DNA of 64,000 bases, from contig ABYL01000009.1 in the NCBI GenBank assembly GCA_000173575.1, positions 46,308-110,307 of the forward strand. Direction: 5' to 3'. Under the pieces are notes generated by a model, which worked only from the letters and a program-made list of their open reading frames with translations, had not been told where the DNA came from and did no database searches. Each line of letters starts with the position of its first letter. Position 1 is the first letter of the stretch. This DNA is from Burkholderia sp. H160. Its GTDB lineage: Bacteria > Pseudomonadota > Gammaproteobacteria > Burkholderiales > Burkholderiaceae. A program made the position numbers and the translations under genes. This document shows positions 63,182-64,000 of the stretch, one piece after another.

Positions 63182-64000
63182 GTGACGTTACAGGCCACCC
63201 ATCGTGCGATCGACGCTGTCTGGCGGATCGAATCCGCGAAGGTCATCGCCCACGTTGCGCGGATTGTGCGCGATGTGGGGCTCGCCGAGGAGCTCGCGCA
63301 GGACGCGCTGGTGGCCGCGCTCGAGCATTGGCCGGAAGCGGGCGTCCCCGACAACCCCGGAGCCTGGCTGATGACGACCGCGAAAAACCGCGCGCTCGAT
63401 CGCCTGCGCCAGGAAGCGCTGCACGCGCGCAAACGCGAGGAGCTCGGCCACGATCTCGACGCGATCGGATCGCACGTGGTGCCCGATTTCGTCGATGCGC
63501 TCGATGCCGCGCGCGCCGACGACATCGGCGACGATCTGCTGCGGCTCATCTTCACCGCTTGCCATCCGGTGCTGTCGACCGATGCGCGCGTCGCGCTGAC
63601 GCTGCGCCTGCTCGGCGGCCTCACCACCGACGAAATCGCGCGCGCGTTTCTCGTGCCGGAGCCGACCATCGCACAACGGATCGTGCGCGCGAAGCGCACG
63701 CTGTCGGCGGCGCGCGTGCCGTTCGAGGTGCCGCAGACGGACGCGCGTGCGGCGCGGCTCGCGTCGGTGCTGCAGGTCATCTACCTGATCTTCAACGAAG
63801 GTTATTCAGCGACGGCCGGTGACGACTGGATGCGCCCGGCGCTCTGCGAAGAGGCGTTGCGGCTCGGGCGCGTGTTGAGCGGCCTCGTGTCCGACGAAAG
63901 CGAGGTCCTCGGTCTGGTCGCGCTGATGGAGATTCAGGCGTCGCGCACGCACGCGCGCACTGATCCGCAGGGGCGTCCGGTGCTGCTGCTCGATCAGGAT
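63182..64000 (+). CDS. ECF42-type RNA polymerase sigma factor, 3' partial
   Basis: The frame starts with GTG and stays open to the window edge (273 codons seen). Sigma region 2: LAEELAQDALVAALEHWPEA with PGAWLMTTAKNRALDRLR; region 4: RVALTLRLLGGLTTDEIARAF followed by PEPTIAQRIVRAKR. The part beyond residue 170 (LQVIYLIFNEGYSATAGDDW) is the long C-terminal extension of ECF42 sigma factors. No anti-sigma gene is expected; DGPF proteins are the known partners. Confidence 0.92.
   Translation, partial: MTLQATHRAIDAVWRIESAKVIAHVARIVRDVGLAEELAQDALVAALEHWPEAGVPDNPGAWLMTTAKNRALDRLRQEALHARKREELGHDLDAIGSHVVPDFVDALDAARADDIGDDLLRLIFTACHPVLSTDARVALTLRLLGGLTTDEIARAFLVPEPTIAQRIVRAKRTLSAARVPFEVPQTDARAARLASVLQVIYLIFNEGYSATAGDDWMRPALCEEALRLGRVLSGLVSDESEVLGLVALMEIQASRTHARTDPQGRPVLLLDQD

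Overview
The window looks like chromosomal DNA of a beta-proteobacterium of the Burkholderia / Paraburkholderia / Caballeronia group. The coding DNA is GC-rich with strong third-position GC bias. It carries a Burkholderiales-type tad pilus operon, many LysR regulators with divergent partner genes, and a two-partner-secretion locus in the A-I-x-B gene order known from Burkholderia contact-dependent inhibition (CDI) loci. No rRNA, tRNA or CRISPR array was seen. The genus is inferred from gene content, not from a marker gene.

Layout. (1) 1-9486: a tight, translationally coupled Flp/Tad pilus operon (cpaB with a frameshift, cpaC, cpaD-like, cpaE/tadZ, cpaF/tadA, tadB, tadC, tadD, tadE, tadG); pilin and prepilin peptidase would lie upstream of the window. 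(2) 9490-24049: ordinary accessory metabolism and regulation: two SDR oxidoreductases, a DUF3224 protein, a Bcr/CflA-type MFS exporter, LysR and TetR regulators with divergent partners (SDR, GST, aldo/keto reductase), cytochrome b561, a family 2 glycosyltransferase, a Rieske oxygenase and a rubredoxin with an extra N-terminal domain. (3) 24130-28033: a LysR gene facing the relic of an amino-acid ABC transporter binding protein, then an aspartoacylase-like deacylase, a cupin and a DapA-family aldolase/lyase. (4) 28169-35628: an alpha-glucan module: debranching enzyme, GH63-type glucosidase, glucose-6-phosphate dehydrogenase and polyphosphate glucokinase, which together could take glycogen or alpha-glucosides to 6-phosphogluconolactone. 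(5) about 37345-54450: a roughly 17-kb island that appears to interrupt an aldo/keto reductase gene, whose 3' part lies at 37113-37350 and 5' part at 54450-54597, both on the minus strand. It holds a small gene with a structured leader, a 3057-residue CdiA/BcpA-like exoprotein, a two-TM candidate immunity protein, a SAM methyltransferase that overlaps the TpsB transporter gene by ATGA, an O-antigen-ligase-like membrane protein, and a coupled pair encoding a small helical protein and a five-module zinc-ribbon protein. (6) 54729-59666: a Fur-type site, TonB-dependent siderophore receptor, PKHD hydroxylase and PepSY membrane protein (iron uptake), then a nitroreductase and a HiPIP. (7) 59721-64000: small metabolic genes, a gene-poor stretch with tandem repeats and an orphan terminator, a second copy of the small helical family, and two DGPF/YciI proteins next to an ECF42-type sigma factor that runs off the window.

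The most interesting region is the CDI-like island, above all the methyltransferase coupled to the TpsB transporter, the new toxin tip with its membrane partner, and the zinc-ribbon pair. Smaller points of interest are the TetR operator between gst and tetR, the deletion scar at 25166-25372, and the orphan terminator near 61309 that may end a small RNA.
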